Source of the DNA: Bog-756 sp963704615
GTDB lineage: Bacteria > Actinomycetota > Acidimicrobiia > Acidimicrobiales > RAAP-2
Reading direction: 5' to 3'
DNA: 64,000 nucleotides
Assembly (NCBI GenBank): GCA_963704615.1
Contig: OY969923.1
Location: forward strand, 1,984,001-2,048,000
The notes beneath the pieces were generated by a model that made no database searches, was not told the origin of the DNA, and saw nothing but the letters and a program-made list of their open reading frames with translations. Shown piece by piece: positions 53,431 through 60,721 of the stretch (the stretch's first letter is position 1; every line of letters begins with the position of its first letter). The translations under genes were made by a program, and so were the position numbers.

Positions 53431-53488
53431 CGAACGTCTGTTTGCATGACGGTACTCCTCGAGGACTCAAGAAGCAAACATCCGTTCG
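53431..53488 (-). promoter_or_regulatory. lexA promoter with two LexA boxes
   Basis: On the minus strand TTGCTT (53472-53477), a 17-nt spacer and TACCGT (53449-53454) form the promoter. LexA-type boxes CGAACGTCTGTTTG (53431-53444) and CAAACATCCGTTCG (53475-53488) lie over the start point and the -35 region. Both fit GAAC-N4-GTTY in one orientation. Confidence 0.8.
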
Positions 53489-53497
53489 GAAAAAGGC

Positions 53498-53551
53498 TTG
53501 ACACCGAACACACGTTCGTGGTCAGATGGCGCCATGGCGAACACAGGTTCG
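53498..53551 (+). promoter_or_regulatory. SOS promoter of the LysM gene with two LexA boxes
   Basis: TTGACA (53498-53503), an 18-nt spacer and TCAGAT (53522-53527) face away from lexA. The perfect box CGAACACACGTTCG (53505-53518) fills the spacer and a second, CGAACACAGGTTCG (53538-53551), lies just after the predicted start. Confidence 0.8.
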
Positions 53552-53650
53552 ATCACTTCGATCACCGATTCGATCCCGGCTCAGCCCGACTGGGCCCACC
53601 CGGCGGGCACGGGCCTGGCGGCCCACCGAGGGGGTGCGCCGTGGCGGTGA
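53534..53650 (+). CDS. Putative leaderless 38-residue ORF ahead of the LysM gene
   Basis: ATG 53534 lies 6 nt after the TCAGAT box, so ribosomes could start at the mRNA 5' end. It encodes MANTGSITSITDSIPAQPDW plus 18 more residues and stops at 53648-53650, overlapping the GTG 53641 of the LysM frame by 10 nt. It may be a translationally coupled leader, or the true N-terminus of the LysM protein separated by a one-base deletion, given the indels elsewhere in this sequence. The peptide has no known family. Confidence 0.45.
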   Translation: MANTGSITSITDSIPAQPDWAHPAGTGLAAHRGGAPWR

Positions 53651-54078
53651 CCTGGTCGGAGTCGGGCTTGGGGGGACAGCCGGCTGAGTGGCCGGGCGGA
53701 ACCACCGGTCTGCGGCTCGTCGAGGCAGGTGACCAGCCGGGAGACCGACGGCATCGCCGTTCGGCACCTGCCGGTGTGCGGCCCACCCGCCTCCCGCTCG
53801 AAGTGCGACGACGCCGGACGCTGCTGGCCGCCATGGCCGTCTTGCTGGTGGCGCTTGCTCTTCCGCTGAGTGGAACCGGTGGTCACTCCCACCCCGCCGG
53901 TTCCACTCTGGCGGAGACCGGTCGGCCGGTGGTCTACACCGTGCAACCCGGTGACACGTTGTGGTCGATCGCGGCGCGGGTCGATCCCTCGGCCGACCCC
54001 CGACCCCTGGTCGCCACGCTGGCCTCGCAGACCGGCTCGGACACCGTGGTCCCCGGCGAGCGGATCGTCCTGCCCTGA
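53641..54078 (+). CDS. LysM-domain SOS cell-division inhibitor (YneA/DivS/ChiZ-like)
   Basis: About 145 residues: a charged N-terminal part, one membrane span (TLLAAMAVLLVALALPL) and a C-terminal LysM domain (VYTVQPGDTLWSIAARV to VPGERIVLP) that would bind peptidoglycan outside. A small LysM membrane protein divergent from lexA and followed by nrdR is the same context as Rv2719c in Mycobacterium and divS in Corynebacterium, which halt division during SOS. Two LexA boxes cover its promoter. The start is uncertain: GTG 53641 is in frame, while the leaderless ATG 53534 is in another frame. Confidence 0.8.
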   Translation: MAVTWSESGLGGQPAEWPGGTTGLRLVEAGDQPGDRRHRRSAPAGVRPTRLPLEVRRRRTLLAAMAVLLVALALPLSGTGGHSHPAGSTLAETGRPVVYTVQPGDTLWSIAARVDPSADPRPLVATLASQTGSDTVVPGERIVLP

Positions 54079-54146
54079 GCGAGTGGTCGTCATGGTGTCC
54101 CCCTGTGGGCGGCGTTGACGACGGCGTGGTCGGAGGGGAGTGGCAG

Positions 54147-54152
54147 TAGCCT
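54147..54152 (+). promoter_or_regulatory. -10 box of a leaderless nrdR promoter
   Basis: TAGCCT is followed after 6 nt by GTG 54159. Confidence 0.55.
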
Positions 54153-54158
54153 CGTGCC

Positions 54159-54632
54159 GTGCGATGTCCCTGGTGCCTGGCTGACCACGATCGGGTGGTC
54201 GACTCCCGGGCGACAGAGGACGGTGCGGCCATCCGGCGCCGGAGGGAGTGCATCGGATGCGGCAGCCGGTACACCACTTTTGAACGCATCGACGAGATCC
54301 CTTTGATGGTGGTCAAGCGGTCGGGAGCCCGTCAGGCCTTCGATCGTGGCAAGGTCATCGACGGCCTGCGCGCCGCCACCAAAAACCGACCGGTGACCGA
54401 GGAACAGCTCGAGGTCATGGCTCGGGAGGTCGAGGACGAGTTGCGCGAGGTGGGCGCCGAGCCCACCTCCGAACAGGTGGGCCTGGCCGTTCTCGAACGC
54501 CTGGCGTTGGTCGATGAGGTGGCCTATGTGCGCTTCGCCAGTGTCTACAAAGGCTTCGAGGGCGTGGATGACTTCCGACGAGAGGTCGGGCTCCTGACCA
54601 AGACGACGGCCCCCAAGCAGACCGAGTCCTAG
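54159..54632 (+). CDS. nrdR: Transcriptional repressor NrdR
   Basis: A 157-residue repressor of ribonucleotide reductase genes. The zinc ribbon uses Cys3, Cys6, Cys31 and Cys34 (CPWC...CIGCG), followed by SRYTTFER and an ATP-cone domain (VVKRSGARQAFDRGKVIDGL) that senses ATP or dATP. Length is normal. GTG 54159 is set by the TAGCCT box 6 nt upstream. It lies downstream of the LysM gene in the order lexA, divS-like gene, nrdR known from other actinobacteria. No nrd genes are in the window. Confidence 0.96.
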   Translation: MRCPWCLADHDRVVDSRATEDGAAIRRRRECIGCGSRYTTFERIDEIPLMVVKRSGARQAFDRGKVIDGLRAATKNRPVTEEQLEVMAREVEDELREVGAEPTSEQVGLAVLERLALVDEVAYVRFASVYKGFEGVDDFRREVGLLTKTTAPKQTES

Positions 54633-54635
54633 GCC

Positions 54636-55346
54636 ATGGCCGAGCTGCTGGTCGAGATCCCGGCTCGGGCACTGGCCATCTACGCCCATCCCGATGACCC
54701 TGACGTGTCCTGTGGCGGCACCTTGGCCGCCTGGGCCAAGGCTGGTTGCGAGGTCACCGTGCTGCTGTGTACCGACGGGGGGAGAGGATCGTCGGATCCG
54801 ACCGTCGATCCGCGTCGCCTGGTCGCGCAGCGGGCGGCCGAGGCGTCCCGGGCCGGGGCCCTGATCGGGCTGACCGCACAGGAGAACCTCGGCTATCCGG
54901 ACGGGGAACTCGCCGATGACCCGGTCCTGCGCGAAGCGTTGGTCGCCGCCGTCCGCCGGGTCCGTCCCGGAATCGTGCTCTGCCCCGACCCGACCGCGGT
55001 CTTCTTCGGGCAGGAGTACTTCAACCACCGGGACCACCGCGCCACCGGTTGGGCCGTGCTCGACGCCGTCTCGCCGGCCGCCGCCCTTCCCCATTACTTC
55101 CCCGACGCCGGTCCTGCCCATCAGGTGGCCACGGTGCTGCTGTCAGGCACCCTGGAGCCCGACGTGTGGGTGGACATCTCGACCACGGTGGACATCAAGG
55201 GTGAAGCCGTCGGGTGTCACCAGAGCCAGTTTCCCGACGGTGTGGAGTGGGCGGCGACCGCCGTCAGGCTGGGCGCCGAGGATGCGGGCCGACAGGCCGG
55301 GGTGGCCTATGCGGAGGGGTTCAGGAGGTTGCGCCTCGGTGGGTGA
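54636..55346 (+). CDS. PIG-L/LmbE-family deacetylase (mycothiol-type)
   Basis: A 236-residue zinc deacetylase. The metal motif AHPDDPDVSCGGT (usually AHPDDE) and NHRDHRATG supply the ligands. In actinobacteria this family includes MshB, which deacetylates GlcNAc-inositol in mycothiol synthesis, and Mca, which cleaves mycothiol conjugates; the sequence does not let me choose between them or exclude another N-acetyl-sugar substrate. It starts 3 nt after nrdR and its stop overlaps the DNA polymerase IV start. Confidence 0.9.
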   Translation: MAELLVEIPARALAIYAHPDDPDVSCGGTLAAWAKAGCEVTVLLCTDGGRGSSDPTVDPRRLVAQRAAEASRAGALIGLTAQENLGYPDGELADDPVLREALVAAVRRVRPGIVLCPDPTAVFFGQEYFNHRDHRATGWAVLDAVSPAAALPHYFPDAGPAHQVATVLLSGTLEPDVWVDISTTVDIKGEAVGCHQSQFPDGVEWAATAVRLGAEDAGRQAGVAYAEGFRRLRLGG

Positions 55347-56793
55347 GCCGTCGCCGACCGGCCGCGGTCGTCAGACGCCCTCGACTCCCCACGCCGGGGG
55401 CGCCGATCGGGTCATCCTCCATGTGGACATGGATGCCTTCTTCGCGTCGGTCGAAGTGCTCGACAATCCGTCGTTGGCCGGACGGCCGGTGATCGTCGGA
55501 GGGTCGGGCGGACGCGGGGTGGTGGCCGCCTGCACCTACGAGGCGCGCATGTTCGGCGTTCACTCGGCCATGCCGTCGACGGTGGCCAGGCGCCTGTGCC
55601 CTGATGCGGTCTTCGTGGATGGGCGCTTCCATCGGTACATGGAGGAGAGCAAGCGACTCCATGCCATCCTCGAGTCGGTGACCCCCTTGGTCGAGGGGAT
55701 CTCGATAGACGAAGCCTTCCTGGATGTCACCGGATCGCAAAACCTTCTCGGCGACGGGCTGACCATTGCCCGACACATCCGGGCCGAGGTGGCCGAGGAG
55801 CTCCACTTGTCGTGCTCCGTCGGCGTTGGCCGCAGCAAGCTGATCGCCAAGCTGGCCTCCAAGGCCGCCAAGCCGACCGCCGACCGACACGGGATAACCC
55901 CCGGTCGCGGTGTGGTGGTGGTCTCATCGCACGCCGAGCTCGAGTTCCTGCACGCCTTGCCCGTCCGGGCCCTGTGGGGAGTCGGACCGGTCACCGGACG
56001 GCGACTCGACACCTTGGGCATCGCCACCGTGGGAGACATCGCCGGGTTGGCGCCGGTCGTTCTCGAGCGGCAGCTCGGGTCGGCTCTGGGCGCGCACCTG
56101 GCCGCACTGGCCCGGGGTCACGACCCTCGTCCTGTGGTACCCGAACAAGCGGCCAAGTCGATCGGTCACGAAGAGACCTTTCCCTCGGACATCTGGGATC
56201 GCGACGAGCTGCAGCGACGACTGGCCCGCATGGTGGATGCATCGGCCACCAACCTCCGTCAATCAGGCCTGGCCACCCGTACCGTCAGCATCAAGGTCAG
56301 GTTCGGCGACTTCGCCCAGACCACCCGCGCCCACACCATGAGCAACGCCCTCGATGCGGCCCCGGCCATCGAGGCGGTGGCCCGGGCCCTGCTCGACTCG
56401 GTCGAACTGCGCCAGGGCGTCCGTCTCCTGGGCGTCTCGCTGACCGGGTTCGGCAGCCCCGATGTCGGCGTGCAGCTGACCCTCGACCTCGGCTCGCCGG
56501 CGGGAGCGGACGGGGCGGGAGAGACGGGACGGGCCGACCCCTCGCATCCGGACGGCCCGGGGGGTGATCCACTGGTCCGGGCCGGGGCCGAGGCGGAGCG
56601 GATCCAGCGGTCCTGGGAGACGGTGACCGCGGCGGTGGACGCCATCCGAGCCCGGTACGGGGGTTCGTCGGTCGGTCCGGCGTCCCTGGTCGGAGCGGGG
56701 GGACTCGAAGTCAGGCGCCGGGGCGACGCCCCCTGGGGTCCGGCTGGCGCGGTCACCGATGTGCGTGGTGATGAAGGTCAGCGCACCTTGTAA
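55339..56793 (+). CDS. dinB: DNA polymerase IV (Y-family)
   Basis: A 484-residue translesion polymerase. Catalytic acidic residues are in HVDMDAFFASVE and ISIDEAFLDVTGS, with VACTYEARMFGV, SCSVGVGRSKLIAKLASKAAKP and the helix-hairpin-helix region LWGVGPVTGRRLDTLGI. The little-finger domain follows (SIGHEETFPSDI). GTG 55339, overlapping the upstream stop and 11 nt after AGGAGG, was chosen. The C-terminal 110 residues are Gly/Pro/Ala-rich and do not contain a recognisable beta-clamp motif at the very end; a QLTLDL segment before it is a candidate clamp-binding site. No LexA box is seen directly upstream. Confidence 0.94.
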   Translation: MGEPSPTGRGRQTPSTPHAGGADRVILHVDMDAFFASVEVLDNPSLAGRPVIVGGSGGRGVVAACTYEARMFGVHSAMPSTVARRLCPDAVFVDGRFHRYMEESKRLHAILESVTPLVEGISIDEAFLDVTGSQNLLGDGLTIARHIRAEVAEELHLSCSVGVGRSKLIAKLASKAAKPTADRHGITPGRGVVVVSSHAELEFLHALPVRALWGVGPVTGRRLDTLGIATVGDIAGLAPVVLERQLGSALGAHLAALARGHDPRPVVPEQAAKSIGHEETFPSDIWDRDELQRRLARMVDASATNLRQSGLATRTVSIKVRFGDFAQTTRAHTMSNALDAAPAIEAVARALLDSVELRQGVRLLGVSLTGFGSPDVGVQLTLDLGSPAGADGAGETGRADPSHPDGPGGDPLVRAGAEAERIQRSWETVTAAVDAIRARYGGSSVGPASLVGAGGLEVRRRGDAPWGPAGAVTDVRGDEGQRTL

Positions 56794-56932
56794 TATGGTG
56801 TCGGTGTTTGGTCATCGGTGTTCGTCTCGGGCGACATGGGGGTGAGCGGCGCGGTGCTTTCGAGCGGGGGTTGCGCGATGATGAGATCAGCGATGACCAC
56901 GGGCTGCGCGAACGGGTGGAGGGGACGAGCTC

Positions 56933-57307
56933 TTGCCGCTCTCTGAACACGAACAACGCATACTGCACGAACTGGAGCAGTCCCTCTATGAGGAGGATCC
57001 GGATTTCGCGGAGCGTGTGCGTTCCGAAACCGTCTACCGGCACGCCGGCAGGTATTGCATTTGGTCGGCGCTGGTGTTCGTCGCCGCCCTCGTCTTCATG
57101 TTCTTCACCTTCTCCCGTTCGGTGGTGTTGGGATTCGCCGGAGTGGTGGTGATGTTCCTGTCTGGCGTGGTGTTCGCCAACAACGCTCGGCGCATGGGCA
57201 AGGCCGGCATCGACGACATCTCTCGCTCTCTGCACAGCCGCAACCTGAGCAATACTGTCCACGATCCGCGCGACTGGATCCGTGGCCGCTTCCACCGCGA
57301 CGACTGA
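56933..57307 (+). CDS. DUF3040 family small membrane protein
   Basis: A 124-residue protein. The start MPLSEHEQRILHELEQSLYE and the two spans (about 46-65 and 68-86) are the DUF3040 signature, a family found almost only in actinobacteria and commonly near mraZ and dinB. The C-terminus is basic and cytoplasmic (SRSLHSRNLSNTVHD). TTG 56933 gives the conserved N-terminus, with a GGAGGGG sequence upstream. The 56794-56932 spacer holds a possible promoter (TAATAT at 56791-56796). Function is unknown. Confidence 0.9.
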   Translation: MPLSEHEQRILHELEQSLYEEDPDFAERVRSETVYRHAGRYCIWSALVFVAALVFMFFTFSRSVVLGFAGVVVMFLSGVVFANNARRMGKAGIDDISRSLHSRNLSNTVHDPRDWIRGRFHRDD

Positions 57308-57404
57308 CCGCTCATCGGTCATCGTGCATCCGGGGGGTAGTGCTGATCCACCAACTGGCCTGTCGCGACCGGAAGCCGAGCGGCGCCGGGGGTCTCCGGC
57401 CACG

Positions 57405-58301
57405 ATGACCGGCGCGGGATCGGCGGTTCTGGCCGTGGACATCGGCGGCACCAAAATGGCCGCCGCCGTGGTCAACGAGAACGGGGTCATCCTGGTGGAG
57501 GACCACACCCCGACGCCTGCCTCTGACGACGCCGAAGAGGTTTTCCGAGCCCTGGCCGCGGTGATCGAAAGCGTTCGGTCCAAAGCAGTGGAGGATCCGG
57601 TCATCTGTGGGGTCGGGTGTGGCGGCCCGATGCGGGCCGGTGGCGCAGAGGTCTCGCCGCTCAACATTGCCGCCTGGCGGGGTTTTCCTCTGCGCGACCG
57701 GCTGGCCGCTGAAGTCGGGATGCCCGTGGCCGTGGACAACGACGCCAAAGCCTTGGCGCTCGGCGAAGGATGGCTGGGCGCAGCCCAAGGTTGTCGCAAC
57801 TACCTGGCCATGGTGGTGTCGACCGGTATCGGCGGCGGGCTGGTGATCGACGGCCGGATGCTCGAGGGGAGCGATGGCAACGCCGGGCACATCGGCCACG
57901 TGGTCGTCGAGCCGAACGGGCGGACCTGCGTCTGTGGTGGGCAGGGATGCCTCGAAGCCGAGGCCTCCGGGCCGGCCATCGCCTCGATGACCGGGCGCCC
58001 GGCGTCGGAGGCGACCGACGACGTGCGCGCTCGCAGTGGCATGCTCGTCGGCCGAGCGGTGGCATCGGTGGCCAATCTGTTGGACCTCGAGCTGGCGGTG
58101 GTGGCCGGCTCGGTCGCCCTCGGCTTCGGTTCGGTCTTCTTCGACGCCGCCCATGAGGAGATCAGGAGGAGGGCACGGCTCGACTTCTCGCGGTCGACCC
58201 GCATCATCCCTGCCGGCCTGGGCGCCGACGGGCCGCTGGTGGGCGCGGCCGCCCTCGGTCGACGACAGCTGGCCGCGGCGGCGGGTCGGAGCGAATTGTG
58301 A
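57405..58301 (+). CDS. ROK-family sugar kinase (glucokinase-like)
   Basis: A 298-residue ROK kinase. The phosphate loop DIGGTKMAAAVV is near the N-terminus, VDNDAKALALGE holds the catalytic Asp, and GNAGHIGHVVVEPNG and the zinc motif CVCGGQGCLEAEASG are intact. The family phosphorylates glucose or N-acetyl sugars with ATP. No helix-turn-helix is present, so it is an enzyme rather than a repressor. ATG 57405 was chosen; the frame is open upstream to 57282. Its stop overlaps the next small gene. The sugar cannot be told from sequence. Confidence 0.92.
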   Translation: MTGAGSAVLAVDIGGTKMAAAVVNENGVILVEDHTPTPASDDAEEVFRALAAVIESVRSKAVEDPVICGVGCGGPMRAGGAEVSPLNIAAWRGFPLRDRLAAEVGMPVAVDNDAKALALGEGWLGAAQGCRNYLAMVVSTGIGGGLVIDGRMLEGSDGNAGHIGHVVVEPNGRTCVCGGQGCLEAEASGPAIASMTGRPASEATDDVRARSGMLVGRAVASVANLLDLELAVVAGSVALGFGSVFFDAAHEEIRRRARLDFSRSTRIIPAGLGADGPLVGAAALGRRQLAAAAGRSEL

Positions 58302-58636
58302 CGCCCGGGTTGGCGGGCGGCCCGAGTAATGAAGCGGTCGCCCGGGTAGCAAGGGCGGTCCTCCGACGCCCGGATCTGTGGTGGGCAGCCCTCGGAGCCG
58401 TCCTCCGTCTGGCCGCGCCCGGCTGGTGGCGGAGGTGGCCGTTCCTCCCGTGGCCGGAGGCGGGATTGTGGGAATTCCGGATGGTCACCGCCTACGGCAG
58501 TTCTGATGCCGACCCCCGACCGGACGACGTGATCGCTTACCTCGAGTGGTGCCGGGCTGCCCCCTCGAACCACTCGAAGAGGTGGCGAACGCCCCGTGGA
58601 GATGCCCATCGCCTCGTGGGCACCCGGTCAGGCTAA
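58298..58636 (+). CDS. Small Trp-rich hypothetical protein
   Basis: A 112-residue protein coupled to the ROK kinase by a GTGA overlap. The central part (RRPDLWWAALGAVLRLAAPGWWRRWPFLPWP) is rich in Trp and may sit at the membrane surface; the second half, FRMVTAYGSSDADPRPDDVIAYLEWCR, is better structured. I do not recognise a family. Its tight linkage to the kinase and codon use like its neighbours argue that it is real. The last 20 residues run into the promoter region of the HNH gene. Confidence 0.6.
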   Translation: MTPGLAGGPSNEAVARVARAVLRRPDLWWAALGAVLRLAAPGWWRRWPFLPWPEAGLWEFRMVTAYGSSDADPRPDDVIAYLEWCRAAPSNHSKRWRTPRGDAHRLVGTRSG

Positions 58637-58639
58637 TTT
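58634..58639 (+). promoter_or_regulatory. -10 box for the HNH endonuclease gene
   Basis: TAATTT lies 8 nt before GTG 58648, within the last codons of the preceding small gene. Confidence 0.5.
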
Positions 58640-58647
58640 CCGTGTCC

Positions 58648-59262
58648 GTGGATCGACGATCGAAGGTGGCGGGCAAGACCCCGGTCTCCCGGCGCCATGC
58701 CCTGGACACTCCCCAGCCGGTGCGGTCACCGATGTCCCCGTCCCGTCGGGCCCTGGTGCTCAATGCCACCTTCGAGCCCCTCGGCATCGTCTCGTCCCGT
58801 CGGGCGGTGCTTCTGGTGCTCGACACCAAAGCCGAGTTGGTGCACACCACCGATCGCGTCTTCCGGGCGGAGCGGTTGACCGTGCCCGAGCCTTCAGTTG
58901 TCCGGCTGGTCCGCTATGTCCAGATTCCCCGCCACTACCGGGTGGCGGTCAACCGGCGGACCGTCTTCGCCCGGGATGGCTCGCGCTGTCAGTACTGCGG
59001 CTCGGCAGCCGAGAACCTCGACCACGTCATTCCCCGGAGCAAGGGTGGCGCCCACACCTGGGAGAACGTGGTGGCGTCCTGTCGGCGCTGCAACACACGC
59101 AAGGAGGACCGGTTGCCCCACGAGGTCGGAATGGTCCTGCGGGCCACGCCGGTGGCCCCTCGCCACCGGGTTCAGCTGCTGGCCTTGTGCGGAGGTGGGA
59201 GCGAGGACTGGAACACTTATCTCGATGCGGGATCCGGCCGCCGCCGGCAGTTGACGGCCTGA
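58648..59262 (+). CDS. HNH endonuclease family protein
   Basis: A protein of 204 residues from GTG 58648 (leaderless placement), or 176 from ATG 58732, which starts at the conserved MSPSRRALVLNATFEPLGIV. The HNH domain is CQYCGSAAENLDHVIPRSKGG...WENVVASCRRCN, with two CxxC zinc pairs and the DH catalytic pair. This small stand-alone HNH protein is widespread in actinobacteria and cyanobacteria as a chromosomal housekeeping gene, not a mobile intron enzyme. Role unknown; DNA repair or processing is possible. Confidence 0.88.
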   Translation: MDRRSKVAGKTPVSRRHALDTPQPVRSPMSPSRRALVLNATFEPLGIVSSRRAVLLVLDTKAELVHTTDRVFRAERLTVPEPSVVRLVRYVQIPRHYRVAVNRRTVFARDGSRCQYCGSAAENLDHVIPRSKGGAHTWENVVASCRRCNTRKEDRLPHEVGMVLRATPVAPRHRVQLLALCGGGSEDWNTYLDAGSGRRRQLTA

Positions 59263-59315
59263 GACCGGGGATCGACGCCGTCCTCCGACTGGGCCGCGAC
59301 CCGACGGGGTGGAGG

Positions 59316-60011
59316 GTGGAGGAGCGGCAGGGTACCGCGGCGGCGTTGCACGCCGGGTGGCCGAGTGTCGAGGCAGACCCCACCGGGCGGGCCGTGGCCG
59401 TGTGCCGGGTGAACGCCCCGGCGGTGGTGCTGGGCTCGACCCAGCCCGATGCGGTGATCGATGCGTCCCGGGCCGCGGCTGCCGGCGTCTCGGTGACCCG
59501 GCGTCGGTCGGGCGGGGGCGCGGTCCTCGTCACCACCGACGATCCCGTGTGGGTCGATGTGTGGGTGCCGGTCGGCGATCCGTTGTGGCGGCCCGACGTG
59601 GGCCGGGCCTTCGATTGGCTGGGCGACGCCTGGGTTGCCTCCCTCGGGCGTTCGGGGATCACCGAGGTCTCCGCCCACCGCGGGGGAGCGCTGGCCTGCA
59701 CCCCCTGGTCCACCCTGGTCTGCTTCGGGGGAGTGGGGACGGGCGAGGTGGTGACCGCTGACGGCCGCAAGGTGGTGGGTCTGGCCCAGCGTCGGACCCG
59801 GGCCGGCGCACTGTTCCACACCGCCTGCGTGCTGCACTGGGAACCCGGTCGTCTGGTCGGGTTGTTGGCGCTGACCCCGTCGGAACGACGGGCCGCCGAG
59901 GCCGAGCTCGGTGCCGCGGTGACCGGGGTGTCTGACCTCGCCGCGGCCCGCGGTAGTCATCGTGTCGGCAGCGACCAGCTGGTTGACGCTTTCATCGCCT
60001 CCTTGCCCTGA
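59316..60011 (+). CDS. Biotin/lipoate A/B protein ligase family protein
   Basis: About 231 residues from GTG 59316. Family motifs are RRRSGGGAVLV (lipoyl-AMP-binding loop), DVWVPVGDPLW and ADGRKVVGLAQRRTR with the catalytic Lys. The frame continues upstream across the HNH stop (LRPGIDAVLRLGRDPTGWRV), and those residues look like the usual N-terminus of the family, but no ATG, GTG or TTG lies between the HNH stop and 59316. A CTG start, a start inside the HNH gene (GTG 59187) or another indel could explain this. It may transfer lipoate or octanoate, or be a scaffold ligase. Confidence 0.82.
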   Translation: MEERQGTAAALHAGWPSVEADPTGRAVAVCRVNAPAVVLGSTQPDAVIDASRAAAAGVSVTRRRSGGGAVLVTTDDPVWVDVWVPVGDPLWRPDVGRAFDWLGDAWVASLGRSGITEVSAHRGGALACTPWSTLVCFGGVGTGEVVTADGRKVVGLAQRRTRAGALFHTACVLHWEPGRLVGLLALTPSERRAAEAELGAAVTGVSDLAAARGSHRVGSDQLVDAFIASLP

Positions 60012-60184
60012 GCAGTCCCGCCATCCGAGGCCGGGCCGGCCAGCGGCTCACCCGCCGTCCACCCGCCCCGGTCCCGCCCGGACGCCCGGCGGCTTCGCTC
60101 ATCCCCATCGACCCGGTGACCTCGACTCCGGGTCAGCCGGTCGTGTGTGGTGTGTTCCCGTCTCGCGGCCCACACTTTTGTGCC

Positions 60185-60244
60185 CAAGTGGTTGACCAGT
60201 GGGGGGTGGGGGCGTAAAGTGGCGCAAAGTGGTGTGAAAGGGAG
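60185..60244 (+). promoter_or_regulatory. mraZ promoter embedded in an array of six 10-bp MraZ-type repeats
   Basis: Six units of 10 bp start at 60185; units 4 and 5 are TAAAGTGGCG and CAAAGTGGTG and unit 6 is TGAAAGGGAG, with units 1-3 looser. AAAGTGG spaced by three bases is the known MraZ operator. TTGACC (60192-60197), a 17-nt spacer and TAAAGT (60215-60220) form a promoter inside the array. The rest of the 60012-60283 spacer shows no other feature. Confidence 0.78.
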
Positions 60245-60301
60245 GGATCTGAATCAGTCGGGTCCCGGGCACTGCGGGGAGCATTGTGGGAGCAATCACC
60301 G

Positions 60302-60721
60302 GTGGCACCGTTCTTCGGCAGGTACGAGCACTCGCTCGACGACAAGGGAAGGGTCATCCTCCCGTCGAAGTTCCGCGGACAGTTCGAGCACGGCGGCTAC
60401 CTGACCCAGTACCAGGACGGGTGCCTGGCCCTGTGGACCCCGGGCGAGTTCGAACAGCAGATGGCATCGATGCAGGAGAGGGCGGCCGCGGGCCGGAGCG
60501 ACCGGAACCTGGTGCGGTTGTGGGCCTCGACCTCGCACGAGCTGGAGATCGATCGACAGGGCCGCATGGCGATTCCGACCCGGCTGCGGGAGTACGCCCA
60601 TCTGGTGGGAGACGTCCTGGTCCTCGGAGCCATCGATCGGGTCGAGCTGTGGAACCGGGAAGCCTGGGACGCCAAGGTCCTCCCCGAAGAGGATCGTCTC
60701 ACCCAGGGCGACGACGGTTGA
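60302..60721 (+). CDS. mraZ: Transcriptional regulator MraZ
   Basis: A 139-residue protein with two AbrB-like SpoVT domains: FFGRYEHSLDDKGRVILPSKFRG and LEIDRQGRMAIPTRLREYA. It binds repeats upstream of its own gene and controls the division and cell-wall cluster. GTG 60302 gives the standard N-terminus, with GGGAG 9 nt upstream; TTG 60284 is an alternative with six more residues. The promoter 60 nt upstream is overlaid by the repeat array, so autorepression is expected. Confidence 0.95.
   Translation: MAPFFGRYEHSLDDKGRVILPSKFRGQFEHGGYLTQYQDGCLALWTPGEFEQQMASMQERAAAGRSDRNLVRLWASTSHELEIDRQGRMAIPTRLREYAHLVGDVLVLGAIDRVELWNREAWDAKVLPEEDRLTQGDDG

Noticed and set aside
53350..53640. Long N-terminal extension of the LysM frame
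   Set aside because: It would read through the lexA coding start, both promoters and four LexA boxes; transcription is not expected to begin that far upstream.
58648..59262. HNH endonuclease as part of a mobile element or intron
   Set aside because: No intron ends, repeats or disrupted host gene are seen, and this stand-alone HNH type is a common chromosomal gene in actinobacteria.
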